From assembly GCA_051294375.1 (NCBI GenBank), contig CM119264.1, forward strand, positions 22,011,578 to 22,075,577: a stretch of 64,000 bases of DNA, written 5' to 3'. The notes beneath the pieces were generated by a model that was not told where the DNA came from, ran no database searches, and saw nothing but the letters and a program-made list of their open reading frames with translations. The translations under genes were made by a program, and so were the position numbers. Below, piece after piece: positions 24,205 to 36,884 of the stretch. The DNA comes from Paraspadella gotoi (Eukaryota > Chaetognatha). Each line of letters starts with the position of its first letter. The stretch's first letter is position 1.

Positions 24205-25078
24205 TTCCATTTCATTTCGTGTATCACCTCGGCTTCATTTCTTTTTTTAAGGAGAAAAATAAACAGAAAATTCCCAACCATTTTCGGCTCGTTTTTTTCT
24301 CTTCAGAGAGAGGTTAGGAGTCCGTAAATCACGAGGGCAACCTGAAAAGAGTAAAAATGGAGAAAAGAAAAAAATTGTGTGTTGTGGGGGGGGGAATATC
24401 GAAAAAGAAATGAAATGTTAGCGGCGAAGGTCCTTTCGACCTCGGCGACGCCCGACCGCCTAATTGTCAAGTCGGGCAGGGGGTTTTGGCAAAAAAGCGG
24501 AATGACCGAATGAAAAAAAAACACCACGGCGCCTTACGACGCCTTAAATATCATTTGCATATCGAGGTATAGTCGGATTTATTTATATTTTTATTTTCAT
24601 AAAATATTTCCCAAAATTTTCTTGAAACATATTCATTTTAAAAGGTAACATTTCAACTCATCAAACCTGATCTGAGAAATCAAAGAGAGACGGAAAAATA
24701 TAACCTCATAACTGTGATTGACACCTTCCCATTGGCACCCAATGTAGATGAACTCGTATGACCGAACGAACGTAACCGAGAAAACTTAGAGCGAGAAATT
24801 CCGGCCTCATGAATAAACGGTTTCCCTTTCGACTCCGACTTTGGAATCGAGGCGGACGACCTTTCCCTCCGGGTGGGTCACCGAGGGATGGTGGGGAGCG
24901 AGGAAGGATCAGTGGAGGAAGGATACCGGGGAAAGATCATTCGGGGTGATAGATAATGGAGAGAATATATACTGGGTTAAGGGCAAAGAGGCGATTGGGG
25001 TGAAGTGAGTTGAAGGCAGACATTCGTAATTGGAGACGGTGAGAACTGCGGAGAAAAGGTGAGGAGCGACGTCGAGTG

Positions 25079-25103
25079 NNNNNNNNNNNNNNNNNNNNNN
25101 NNN
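25079..25103. other. Assembly gap, 25 N, between duplicate copies
   Basis: Fixed-size gap separating the two copies of duplication III. The left flank (GAGGAGCGACGTCGAGTG) matches 29,589-29,607, where it continues into new sequence. Confidence 0.95.
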
Positions 25104-28100
25104 AGAGATTTTTCCTCGCTTTTTTTTTCTCGAACGATTTAACCCGGTTTTACTTTACAAAAAAAACTTGCTTTTCTCCTCCGCATTTAACAACTAAATC
25201 TTGCATGTTTATTTACATTAATTTAATGATCTAGTGTGACGTTCGTTGTCTCGTTGTTTCTGTATTAACATTGGAGTGATCCTTTGGTCGACTAAAACAT
25301 TTCTCAGTAAATTTTTCTAAAAAAAGGTTAAACAACAACATTTTCGATACATACGCTTTGTTTATAAATCAGTTTGGCCTTCGTACAGAAGAAGAATCAT
25401 CAGGAGCGCTTCCCTCAGACGATGGAGGAAACTTTGCTTGGCGAAGACTTTATAACAAATACATCTTCTGACCTTGAGACGAGACGGCCAAATTCAGAAC
25501 AGAAAGTTAAGAAAGAATATAAAAGATAATTATAGGTATAAAGAAAGAAAGACAGAAGGAAAACTGGTTCGTGTAACATTATATTAAAGGAAATTTACGA
25601 GTTTTTTTTAAACTTCTATTTATAAGCCAGCATTATCTGTTATCAATTAAGAAGATTAAATAATATTAATCTTCATCCTCAGACTTTAAAACAAATCATT
25701 TTTTCTTTGAGAAAAAATTTAGTTAATAGAAAAGATATATGTTAAGAAGAATGTCTTTAAAGAATGGTTTTAAGCCTTTAAGGTCACCCGATTGTTTTTT
25801 ATGGTTTCGTTGCTTTTAAAAAGAAGTAATAGTTTTCCGACTTGCAGCGACGTCCACGGAGAGAGAGCTAAACTGGAATTCATTAAAAGCGGAATATTTT
25901 CTTCTTCGAAGACAAAGACGACAAAGACGACGACAACGGAAAAAGACGACGATGCCACGATGAGAGGTAACAATGTAGACTGCAATGGAACAACAACAAA
26001 AGCAAACTAAGATGAAAAGGAATTGAGCGCGATGATGAAAGCGATAATGAAGACCACGATTCAAGCGCAAATGGTGAAAAACCGCATTGAAAACTACGCG
26101 ATAAAGCAATAAAGGAAAAGAATAACGACGGAGACTCCAAGATGAAGGCGACAACAACGACGACGACGACAACGACGACGCCGGCGACGAAGGAAATGGT
26201 TAGAGTCATAAAAGTGGAAGGAATAAACATAACGCGATAAAAGTGTTTGAGAAACTGGCCGTCAGTCGAGCTCGGGTTAAAAAAGAAAAAAGCGGTGACG
26301 GGAGTGTTGAGAAATGAAGAGTCGTCTAGGAGTGGCGATGCCAAAAAAAAAAAAAAGAAAAAGCGGAAGGGAGTGTTAAAGAATAGAGTCGTCTAGGAGT
26401 GGCGATGCCGAAAGTGACAAGCCGGAAGAAAAGATTTATGTCGGTGCGGAAGTAATTAAGAATCGGATCTGAGCGGAGATGTGTGCTTTGGAGTGCGAAG
26501 GCGGGAGTGTGGATTTGAAATGCGAAAAGGAGATGGGAGAGAGAGAGAGGTGGCGAATCAATTGGAGGGATGTGGTTAGTTGGTGATATCGATCAATATC
26601 AATATCAATCAATCGATCAATAAATCAACGAAATGAGAAGCCATATGCATGGAATCAACCAATGAAGAAGTCATTTCTGAAAACACACACAAAATAGAAT
26701 AAGCAATTATTTTAGAGTCGTTCGCCACATTGAAACCGGTTTAATAAGCAGAGTTTAGGCTCCACGTACGATCGATATCTTTAGACAACGAAATCTGAAC
26801 TTCAATATTTACCATCTTTCTTGATCTCATTAGTTAGTATGAAGCTTACTTCATTAAAAAACGGTAGTCTCAAGTTATCTCCTTCTTATCACTTAGAACT
26901 TCCAGGTAAATTTCTATGAGTTAAAAACACGGTAAGACATGATTTCTTCAAATGATTGTTTATCTAATCTCATTAACTGCGTAATTTTAGAATTTTATGG
27001 TATAGATAATTTTTAAAGATCGAATCCTCATAAGAATCTTCACGTCTTTACTTACATAAAAGTTTTTAGGTAAGAAGCCACATTATCTGATACAATTTTT
27101 TTTCTTCATATGCTTTCCTGATTCTTTTTCTTCACTTCTTTTTCTTCTTTCTTTATATTTTCCTCTTCCTCTTTCTCCTTACTTTCTCACTTGTCACTTA
27201 CATTTTTCGGCCTACCTTTTTCTGCCACTATGCACTTTCCTTACCTTTTTCTCTCCTTCTCTCTTCTCTTTCATTCCCTCTTTTTTTTCCCAATTTTCCC
27301 CTCATTTCCTACCTTTTATTGTCTCACTATTTTTTCCCCCCATTTGCCTATTTTTTTTGCCTTGGCCCCCTCTTTCATTTTCTTCCCTTCTCTATTTCTT
27401 GTTTTCGCTTTCCTCTTCCTTCATACGTTTACATTGAGCCATATCAAAGAAAATCTTTAATATGCATTATAAGAAAGAAAAGAACGGTTAGCGCATGATT
27501 TTCTTTCATTTTGGTTACCTAGCAAATTTAGTAAATCGACAGATTTTGCGGAAAAATTTTCCGCAAAATCTGTCGATTCTGAGAAAAAACAAGTCCTGAC
27601 GATTTCATTGGCTTAAAAGGATGCGGTTTTTTTTGTTTTATCAACGTCAGTAAGAACCCATCTTTTTAAAACTAATAAAAGAGTTGAAAATATTTCTTTA
27701 TCATAAAATAATGCAAGTCACAAAAAGTCACAAATTAAAGTTGTCTTAAAAATTATTTGTGGCTAAAACGAAAAGAGTTTTTTGATAATTTTGTAGTGTT
27801 AAAGCTTATTCTGTGGACTATATTTTCTGTTAGTTTAAGCCAATTTAAACTATTTTGTTTAATAAATTAATAATAAAAACTAAAACTGCGACTTTTTGAC
27901 TTGTCAACTTTAAAATTTATTCATAAGTGAATATGAATGATATAAGGAAAAATTTTTACTCAAGGTGAGAAGATAAGGAAGAAAGGAATTCCCAAAATAA
28001 AAAAATTTTCTCAACTTTCCTGGCATTCAATTTGAAGACGAAAGTGAAAATGGACAAAAATGGACATGATTTTTTTTCCTAAAAGTTGCAAAAATGTTAC

Positions 28101-28689
28101 TCTTATATGAATAGAAATAGCTGGAGATGGTTTTAACCATCTGTATCTCGGCCTAATTTATATTATGGTGCAAATTAAATTAATTTGTTAATAGTAACTG
28201 AAACATACTGAAAAAAAGTATTTTTTCTCTGAATGCGAGATCGTAAGCAAGGCTTAATCTTCGCAAACGGTAAATTAATTATAATCCGCTAATTTTTATT
28301 CTTAGTTTTTTTTTTTCTGATTGACGTCTGTTTTAATCCAAATTGCTCGGGGCAGAGTTAATTTCTACGTGGGGAATGTAAAAAAAAAGAGTAACGATTG
28401 ATTCAGCTTGAAGGAAAATTACATTAACCTTTAAAAGGAAAATTACAATATTTACCAGTTACCATTCGCTCTTTGTTAAGACTTCGCGTTTAATGAACTC
28501 GGTAAAGAGTGGGAAGTGAGGAAAGGAAAAGGAAGGTCGAAAGCCTCACCCAACACGTTTCTCATTATAAACGAAAACAACTTTGAAGTCAACGTTCGAA
28601 GAAATTGAGAATTTCCCCGAACGAAGAAAGACCCCAACCCAGTCTCATTCTCATTCTCTCTCTCTCTCTCTCTATTCTCCTCTCTCTCT

Positions 28690-28739
<50 letters not shown>

Positions 28740-29607
28740 TTCCATTTCATTTCGTGTATCACCTCGGCTTCATTTCTTTTTTTAAGGAGAAAAATAAACA
28801 GAAAATTCCCAACCATTTTCGGCTCGTTTTTTTCTCTTCAGAGAGAGGTTAGGAGTCCGTAAATCACGAGGGCAACCTGAAAAGAGTAAAAATGGAGAAA
28901 AGAAAAAAATTGTGTGTTGTGGGGGGGGGAATATCGAAAAAGAAATGAAATGTTAGCGGCGAAGGTCCTTTCGACCTCGGCGACGCCCGACCGCCTAATT
29001 GTCAAGTCGGGCAGGGGGTTTTGGCAAAAAGCGGAATGACGAATGAAAAAAAAAAAAAAAAACACCACGGCCGCCTTACGACGCCTTAATATCATTTGCA
29101 TATCAAGGTTAGTCGGAATTATTTATATTTTATTTTCATAAAATATTTCCAAAATTTCTTGAAACATATTCATTTAAAAGGTAACATTTCAACTCATCAA
29201 ACCTGATCTGAGAAATCAAAGAGAGATGGAAAAAATATAACCTCATAACTGTGATTGATCCCTTCCTTGGCACCCAATGTAGATGAACTCGTATGACCGA
29301 ACGACGTAACCGAGGAAAACTTAAGCGAGAAATCCGGCCTCATGAATAAACGGTTTCCCTTTCGACTCCGACTTTGGAATCGAGGCGGACGACCTTCCCT
29401 CCGGGTGGTCACCGAGGGATGGTGGGGAGCGAGGAAGGATCAATGGAGGAAGATACCGGGAAAGATCATTCGGGGTGATATAATGGAGAGATAATCCTGG
29501 GTGAAGGGCAAAGAGGCGATTGGGTGAAGTGGGTTGAAGGCAGACATCGTAATTGGAGAGGGTGAGAGTGAGACTGCGGAGAAAAGGTGAGGAGCGACGT
29601 TCGAGTG
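25104..29607. repeat. Direct duplication III, right copy
   Basis: Second copy of 20,395-25,078, slightly shorter, with single-base losses concentrated in its outer parts and an internal deletion of about 90 bases near 26,705. The palindrome (27,534-27,578), pyrimidine-rich block and (CT)n tract (28,651-28,738) are retained. No coding exon was recognised. Confidence 0.9.
27534..27578. repeat. 45-bp perfect palindrome, second copy
   Basis: Base-for-base the same palindrome as at 22,950-22,994. Confidence 0.9.
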
Positions 29608-30402
29608 AAAGCGCCTGACCCACTCACCTCGCTACCGACTCACTTCCCACCCTTTTAAATCGTGAACGATACTCTGTTGGCCAAAACAAGAGCCAGCTTG
29701 CCCGAAGGTCATTGCCCAAACAAGGAGCCAAGTTGCCAAAACAAGAAGCCAGCTTTGCCCGAGGTAATGCCCAAACAAGGAGCCAAGTTGCCAAAACAAG
29801 GAGCCAGCTTTGCCCGAAGGTCGTTGCCTCGACTACGATTCGGGGCGAAAGGCGATTGGAAGCGACTCGCGAGTTGGAGAGAAAAAAATAGGTAACGAGG
29901 AGGGTTCGAACGGCGTTGAGTCGTCGCGATTTCGAAGCCTTTGAGATTTAGTTAAATTTACTTACATTTCAGTGAAATTTAAGTAAGCGGCCCTCCAGGG
30001 GCTTACGACTGGCCCTTATTTTCTTAGATTCTAAAAAGCTTGTCCAGTAACGAGAGTAAATAAGATAGACCGCATCAATATCGTAAATGCCTTCTCTTCT
30101 CAGACCTTCAGGACTTTTATTTCTTGTAGCAAGTCATCGACGAAATGTTAGAAAATATTTTTTTCTCCAATTTTGAAAAAAAAAAGAACTTTACCACTCT
30201 CGTCCGATCTCACGGTCACCACTTCCCCGTTCGCCAGTCTCCGAACACTCCTGTCAATCGCCACCCTCACCGCAGCATCAATCCAGTCTTATTCTCCGCC
30301 ACCGACGTCGTCGTCCCTCGTCGCTAATGAAAGATTCTTACTCGAGTCTTGAGGCGTGGGAACAAAAAAATTCTAATTTGTTGCCTGTGCCAAGGGAGGC
30401 GA
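29608..30402. other. Spacer after duplication III, no confident gene
   Basis: Contains the minisatellite at 29,672-29,826 and AT-rich DNA beyond it. A 77-codon plus-strand frame from 29,662 mainly translates that minisatellite. Confidence 0.5.
29672..29826. repeat. About 55-bp minisatellite, 2.7 units
   Basis: Units start GCCAAAACAAG and contain AGCCAGCTTTGCCCGA and CCCAAACAAGGAGCCAAGTT blocks. The two halves of each unit resemble one another, which suggests growth from a shorter ancestral unit. Confidence 0.8.
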
Positions 30403-30473
30403 GGAGAGAGAGAGAGAGAGAGAATAGAAGGGAGAAAATAAAAAACTCTCATAAAGTAGAGAGAGAGAGAGAC

Positions 30474-30505
<32 letters not shown>

Positions 30506-31649
30506 TGAGAGAGAGAGAGAGAGAAAAAAAAAAGGAAATAAGTTTGGTTCACTGACTTCTGGGAACAATTTTGACGTTTTTCTCGCCAGTTTGAGAAGCA
30601 GGAGGCAGGGCGCGACTTCTCTCCCCCCCACTTGCTTTCTTCGCCACACGCGCGTTACAGACGCTCACCATTTTCGGCGCCCTCCTCCCCACCCAGCCTC
30701 GCGGTCTCCATAGACCTCTCACAAATCCAACCCCGCGCGGCCCAACACTGCGTCGACCATCCCCATTCGGCCGCGACGGCGGGAAAGGTGAAAGCCGTTG
30801 CGGCGAGTTTCGCGCAGTTAAAATCCCATTAACCTTCCTTCTCTGTTCGACCGAGGAACAAGCTCCCGGCTATTTCCCGTTTTCGTTGCTACCTAGATGC
30901 TTGCTTCCGGCACCTTTTTAGTTGCTCTCTGATTTTTATAAAAAAAATATTGCTAAACGCTTTCACTGGTATTTTTTGCTCTTCTTCACAGGAGCTTTGT
31001 CACATTTTTTATTGAGAAACTTTTTTTTCCATCTCTACGTTTCGATGAAAAATTGACAAAGAAACGATTTAGGTTTTTATTATTCTGTCTCGCGATGTTA
31101 AATCGTTTGAACTCATGAAAGATTCAAAGATGGCGTCTTCACCTTTTTCTTCCGATCTCCTCGTTCACATCTTTGATTTCTTTTTTTCATTTCTTTACTC
31201 CTTCCCTTTATTTCTTTTTTCCTTTTCCCCTTATGGCTTTTCTTCCTATTTCTTACTTTCATTACGATGTCTTTTTCTTCTCTTTGATTTTTCTTCGCTC
31301 ATCTTACCTTTTCTTTCTGCTCCTTTTTTCCCCTGTTTTTCCTTATTTCTCTTATTCATCTTTCACTTTTCTTTTTCTTTCCTTTTTCGTCGTCGTTTAA
31401 TATTCGGTTCGCGTTTGACCCTAAACCCCAACCACTTCTTAGATTTGGAACAAATCTTTTTCCTCTTTTCATTTTTCATTTCCCGGATTTTTTTGGTTTT
31501 TTTTTCCTTTTTCTTTCGCTTTTGATTACCCTACATTTTTCTTTGTTTCTTAACTTGTTTCTTTGTTATAAACGCTTTCCTCCTGTTGTTTTTTTTCCGG
31601 CTTCATCATTGTATTTTCTGCAAGCCGTCCGCCAATATCAGAGACTCCC

Positions 31650-31680
<31 letters not shown>

Positions 31681-31907
31681 GCTTGCTTTCTTTCTTTCTT
31701 TCTTCGTTTCTTTCTTTCTTTCTTTCTTTCTTTTATCTTTCGTTTCTTTTCTTTTAATCCTATCTTAGCCATCCTCTTCAATTTAATATTCCCACTCCAA
31801 GGCTTTCGAGAAAGACCAGTTAAAGAGGAAGAGGCTTGAAACTCTACGGTTGTTGAAAACCGAGATTAGATAACATTTGGCAAAACGATTTTTTGAGAAG
31901 GTGGAGT

Positions 31908-31957
<50 letters not shown>

Positions 31958-31979
31958 CGAGAGAGAGAGAGAGAGAGAC

Positions 31980-32028
<49 letters not shown>

Positions 32029-32315
32029 CGAGAAGAGAGAGAGAGAGAAGAGAGGAAAACGAGAGAGAGACTAGAATTGTGGCGCCAAGGATCTTGAAGA
32101 AGAGAAGGCGAGAAGAAAAATAAGAAAATGGCGCGAAAAGTCGGGAAAGTGAAAAGGAAAAGTTAAGGAAGGAAGGAATTAAAAGTTTGGTGAAGGATTA
32201 GATTTTGATGAGATCGTAGGAAATGAGAGAAGATAGCCGGTCGGGTATGAGATCTGTAGGTGAGCCGGGTTGGGCCGGGTTGGGCTAGGCGAGGACAACT
32301 AAACACACGTGAGGA
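30403..32315. other. Low-complexity intergenic DNA with microsatellites
   Basis: (GA)n at 30,403-30,425 and 30,459-30,525; a GC-rich, CpG-containing patch at 30,600-30,830; polypyrimidine DNA at 31,140-31,560; (GCTT)n then (TTTC)n at 31,650-31,737; (GA)n at 31,905-32,068. Short frames with an ATGGCG start context lie at 31,130 and 32,126, but neither extends into recognisable coding sequence. Confidence 0.6.
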
Positions 32316-32456
32316 AGTGGTCATTTTGTATAATTAAAACATTATCCCACTTCATTGATATTGATTACAGGCACTTTTGCAGACTGCCAGAGTGTCTTGA
32401 TTGAAAGCTTATTTATTGAATTAAAGGATACTTCTTATATTTGTCGTACCAATTTG
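32316..32456 (+). repeat. Interspersed repeat R1, copy 3, internally deleted
   Basis: Head AGTGGTCATTTTGTATAATT and CCACTTCATTGAT, then TCTTGATTGAAAGCTT joined directly to ATTTATTGAATT. The central block containing the AAAGCCTGTCC motif is missing. The join lies between two AGCTT motifs present in full copies, as expected for deletion at short direct repeats. Confidence 0.75.
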
Positions 32457-32613
32457 AAAAAAAATGAAAAAGCTAAAAAATTTTCTTGCCAGAAAGAGTC
32501 GACCCTATTTTCTTCGTTATCCAAATGAGAATTTCAAAATTTCAGAATTTCGCAATCGCAATTTTTGAGAACAAAGAAATTGCGAAGAAAACGGAAATTC
32601 GCTTTTCTATTGT

Positions 32614-32972
32614 TTTTAGCTGCGCCGCGAGTACTTGCGGAGCAACTCTATAAGTCACTTTTCGGTCGGACTGTCGGTATGTCCATCTGTCGGCCTGTCC
32701 CACTAACATTAAAAATGCATATATTTCGCCTATAGTTGGTTCTTCATTTTTTAAGATAGAAAAAAACCTCAAATATAAAGGAATGCTAGCGCCGCCTTAA
32801 AAAATTCCTTAATCTATAAAGAATAATAAACATAATTGTGATACAGTGCATGTCATAAATACACGGTCAAAAAAAATTTTTAGTCATGTCATGTCATATC
32901 ATGTGATCAAAGGGAAATACACATTAAAATTAAGTCACTGCGGCGCAACACATTGGAATTACCGTTCTGGTT
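32614..32972 (+). repeat. Interspersed repeat R2, copy 2
   Basis: Best-preserved match to copy 3 (56,471-56,786): shares GCCGCGAGTACT, CTCTATAAGTCACTTTTCGG, CATATATTTCGCCTATA, GATCAAAGGGAAAT and GCGGCGCAACACATTGGAAT. It retains an internal segment of about 90 bases that copy 3 lacks. Confidence 0.85.
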
Positions 32973-34089
32973 CTTGTTTTCTTTCATTTGGATGACTTAT
33001 TTCTTTGCATCACTTTAGTCAAGCAGATCCGTTCTGAATGCAATGGGATAATTAAAAATCTTAAAAAGTAATAAAAAAGATACTCCTTAGATAATTGAGC
33101 CTTGGCAAAACTGCCCGGACACGAAAGGACAAAGGGACTGGAGGGACAAAAGCGGAATCCTTGGAAAAAAACGACAGAAAATATTGAAACAAAAGGCGAA
33201 GTTTTCAAGAAAACGGAAAAAACAAAAAAGAAAGAATATAAACATCGTACAAGAGTATATTACACAGTAACTTGGAGATTTCAATGCAAATAAAAGGAGA
33301 TTAGATAATATTACAACCTTCATTTTTCTTGACCTTTTAATCCTCAATTCTAAAAAAATACAAATAAAAGAACAGAAAAGACAAAAAAAAAAAACAAACA
33401 AAAAAAACAAAAAAAACAGATCGGTTTAAGCGAGACGCTTTGGTAAGCGAGTCTTCAACTTCTTTGGATCGTCCCACTTTTTTTTCTTCTTTTTTTTTCC
33501 TTTTTATTTTCCCATTTTTAGTCTTTTTTCTTCTTTTTTTCTTCTTTTTTCGTCTTATTCCATTATTTTCCCTTTTCGCGATTCACTTTAGTTTCTTCCA
33601 CCATTTTTCTATTTCTCTTTTATTTTCTTTTCTTTAAAATTGTTTCTTTTCCGATTCACTTACTTTTTTAATTGTTACGACTGCTTTTTCTTCCGTGTTT
33701 ATTCTTCGTTTTGTAGTTTCGAAATCGTTTCTTGATTTCTTCCTTTCTGTCCTCGTGATCTTATTTTCCTTCCTTATTTTCGTCCCTCCCTTCTCTTCCA
33801 TCTTTCCCTTTCTCCTTTCATATTCTCCCCTTTTAGTCTTCTCTTTCCCTTTATTCTTCTCCCACTATTAATTTCCACTTTCACGACTTTTAAAATTTTC
33901 TGCCAAAAAACTTTCCCAGCCTAATGCGTCTCCGCAGCTCGAGGTTTCCTTTAAATCGTTTCTTTAATATGAGTCGGCACTTTGTCTTGTCTTTCAGACC
34001 GTCTCTCTGTCACTAATCTCGCCTCTCAAACTCTCAAATATTTCGCTCTGTCTTTTTTTTTTTTTGGAAAGGAAAGGAGTCTCTTATTG

Positions 34090-34093
<4 letters not shown>
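32973..34093. other. A-rich then T-rich intergenic DNA, no gene seen
   Basis: A-rich DNA to about 33,420, including an A/C-interrupted A tract at 33,355-33,420, then polypyrimidine DNA at 33,470-33,860. Phe/Leu/Ser frames are composition artefacts. Confidence 0.6.

Positions 34094-34170
<77 letters not shown>
34094..34170. repeat. (CT)n microsatellite
   Basis: Nearly pure CT dinucleotides. Confidence 0.95.
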
Positions 34171-34250
34171 CTCTCCTATTCTAAATATATAATTTCTCTG
34201 TTAACTCCCCCTAATCCTCGTTCCTCAGACATTCCTTAAAACCTTTTCCC

Positions 34251-34526
34251 TCACTCACTTTTCTCTCCCATCACCAGACCCTCCAATGCCCCCCTCTCCC
34301 TCCCCCACGCCCCTACATCTGTCCCCCTCTTCCTCTCCCCCATTTCTCCAATGCCCCCTCTCCCTCCCCCACGTCCCCCACATCTGTCCCCCTCTTCCTC
34401 TCTCCCCCATTTCTCCCGTCCTCCGGTCCCGGGCGTCTCGGCCGGAACCCAGATCCTTTTCGCTTTATTCATCTTTAATTCCTTCTTTTTTTTTTTTCCT
34501 CCGCTGGTAGTCGCGAGATCCGCCAT
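34251..34526 (-). CDS. Doubtful 91-codon frame with ATGGCGG start context
   Basis: A minus-strand ATG at 34,526 sits in AAAAATGGCGG, close to the YY1-type start context also seen at the trusted gene at 48,905, and is followed by TCTCGCGA, a motif common in animal promoters. The N-terminal part (MADLATTSGGKKKKKELK) depends on a run of A bases where an indel would change the frame. The C-terminal half is Gly/Arg/Glu-rich and translates a two-unit tandem repeat (34,285-34,420). No domain was recognised. It could be a first exon whose downstream part is not coding. Confidence 0.15.
   Translation of the reverse strand: MADLATTSGGKKKKKELKMNKAKRIWVPAETPGTGGREKWGREEEGDRCGGRGGGRGGIGEMGERKRGTDVGAWGRERGALEGLVMGEKSE
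34285..34420. repeat. C-rich tandem repeat, two units of about 69 bp
   Basis: CCAATGCCCCCTCTCCCTCC and the following CATCTGTCCCCCTCTTCCTC occur twice in the same order. Confidence 0.85.
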
Positions 34527-35400
34527 TTTTAAACCGGATTATTTACATCCTCAAAGTTTAATCGTTTGATCGTTTACATCCGGGGGTTACGGAAAGTCGG
34601 GGAAGATCGAGGACGACGACCCTGGAAAGGTTTGCCGCTATTTTTCTTTTCGGACGAGCGCACGTCCCGGCGTTCAATTATCGCACAAAAAAAGGAAAAT
34701 GTACATATATATAACTAATTTAAAAATCATCAGAGCACCGCCTCTTTCTTTAGTAATTAAATCTCAATTTTTCTTTTAAACTGAAAGTCATCACTTTTCC
34801 CTTTATTATCGACCACCGAGGTCACTTGTCACTTGTCAATACCATCGTTTGAACCACGACCCCAATCGGCAGCATTGGAAATTTGCCCATCTGGGCATTA
34901 ACCCAGAAAACCAAGAGGACACTGACATCATTCAACCAATTTTTCCATCCTTTGATGTAGAAGAGAAACAAAGAGTGAAACGTGAAGATAAAACCTTAAA
35001 TAAACATTAAACAACTGACAACGGTTGTTTTCAGCTGTAAGCCGAGCCTCCCTGCGCGCCATCTTACGAGGATGTCCAGCCCAAGGTTTCGCAAGATGGA
35101 GGAAGATGACTTCGACGTCGTACGTTACCATCGTTATCGTTTATTCCGATTTCCAAACTTCTCTGTCCCCCAAGGAGTATGAGAGTACAGTTAATCGTCT
35201 TTAAAGCGACTTCGTCTTCGAAGAGAGTTCATCGGCGTACAGTCGTTCCCGGGAATAATGAATAAGAATGAAGTCGGAAATTTTCTCCTCATTTCGGGAT
35301 AAAAAGAAAAAAAAGGTTTATAGGGGTTGTGACGGTTTTTGCGGAAAGAAAGCTCCAAATTCATTATTTAAAAAAAAAAATTTAGAAAAGAAATATAAGG
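34527..35400. other. Spacer with a possible bidirectional start region
   Basis: Around 35,050-35,125 the sequence has GCGCGCCATCTT. Read on the minus strand this is AAGATGGCGCGC, with an ATG at 35,062 (MARREARLTAENN...); on the plus strand an ATG at 35,072 gives MSSPRFRKMEEDDFDV and then a donor-like GTACGT at 35,120. Neither frame could be extended with confidence. Confidence 0.2.
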
Positions 35401-35921
35401 TAGTGGTCCTTTTATACCCCTTGAAACATTCGTTTTTTGGTAGTGGATAATAAACTAGACTGTGAGAATGTTTTGATTGAAAGCTTATGAATGAAAGGGG
35501 TGAGAAGGGATAATTTTTTAAGGGCGGACCAAAGTTATATATTTTTTTTTCCAATAGGGATAAGACTACCATGTAGAATTGTATGTTCTGATAGGGATGC
35601 ATACTGGGGAAAAGTCTATAAGGGCACCTTTATGTCATGAATATAATTTTAAAATACTTTAATGAAAATGACATTTTTTCTTTATCCTACTTTTTAATTA
35701 CTTTTTTTGTAATATTTTTTATATTTTATGTTTTGTGTAAATTCTTTCTTTTCGTTGTATTAGTAGATTTGTTAAGGAAAAACGAAAGTTTTTAATTGCA
35801 GAAACCTGCTATGTTATTATCTTGTAGGTGTGATGGAGGCCTTAAACAAACCAAAGTCAGGGACAAGATAGCTTATTTATTAAATGAATGGATAATTTTT
35901 ATATTGGTTGTACCAATTTCA
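35401..35921 (+). repeat. Interspersed repeat R1, copy 4, split by about 310 bp
   Basis: The head (35,401-35,487, ending GATTGAAAGCTT) and the tail (35,798-35,921, starting GCAGAAACCTGCTATG) of R1 are separated by 35,488-35,797, AT-rich DNA absent from every other copy. The interruption begins AT and ends TTGCAG, so it is not a canonical GT-AG intron. It may be a nested insertion. Confidence 0.7.
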
Positions 35922-36787
35922 TGCAATACGCGAGTTTAAAATATCAGGAATTGATTACCGCTTTCCTATAAAATTACAAATAATTAAGAAGACGCAAGGC
36001 GAGGGACAAACAGAGGATTGGATTAGGGTAAGTCTTTCGCAGCGCGAGGCGAAGGGGTCGGTCACAATGTTTTGCAGACATTGACCAAGGCCGCTATATA
36101 TTATTTGTATGATCTCTGGACTCCAAAAGGAAAATCTGGAGCTGTCATCTGTTGAAAATACAATTGTATGGGAGAGGATCTGGGGGCTGCCGAAAAGGGC
36201 CTCGCTTCGAAGAAACAGGGGCGAGGGGCCGCCTCAAATGACAGGGGCTGTCTCCGGGAAAGAAAGAAAAGGTTATGGCGGATTATATCGGGACGAAAAC
36301 GACGACGATGACGACGACGGCCACCACGACGAAGCCTTTCCTTCGCTTGGATGTCACCCACACATTTGACGCCTGTCCGGACGTAACACGTCCAAATGTC
36401 ATTCGCCCAGACGTTGCTCCCTTATGTCAGATCAAAAGTACGATCTGGGTATATTTATTATGAGATGGTAAATATTTCAAGTACCAGATTAGAAACTAAT
36501 AAATAAGAAGCAGTTTTGACAGACGTGTTCATAATAAATGACCTTTATAAATCAATCATGGAGATTGGTGAAGTAAGGTCGACGAATCGAAAAAGCAAAG
36601 AAAGAAATAAGTCAATAAGCAACGTTTTATGACAAACTTTTTATTTCAATAAGAAGCAAAATCTCTTTCTCCCATTTCTCATCTGAATAACGTTTTCTAT
36701 ATAGGAATCATTAATTGACAAATGGTTATTTTTACGTCGTCATTCTGGAATTATTGATACTAATTTGCTCGATCACAAATATCAAAA

Positions 36788-36884
<97 letters not shown>

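Larger units (their letters stand above)
20395..25078. repeat. Direct duplication III, left copy
   Basis: About 4.7 kb repeated in order at 25,104-29,607. Blocks that look identical by eye (for example 22,140-23,690 against 26,715-28,250) alternate with blocks differing by many one-base indels. The left copy carries about 90 bases near 22,050-22,135 that are missing in the right copy. Content: AT-rich sequence, a degenerate (GAC)n stretch, a two-unit tandem repeat at 21,620-21,735, a pyrimidine-rich stretch at 22,560-22,860 and a (CT)n tract at 24,116-24,202. Confidence 0.9.
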
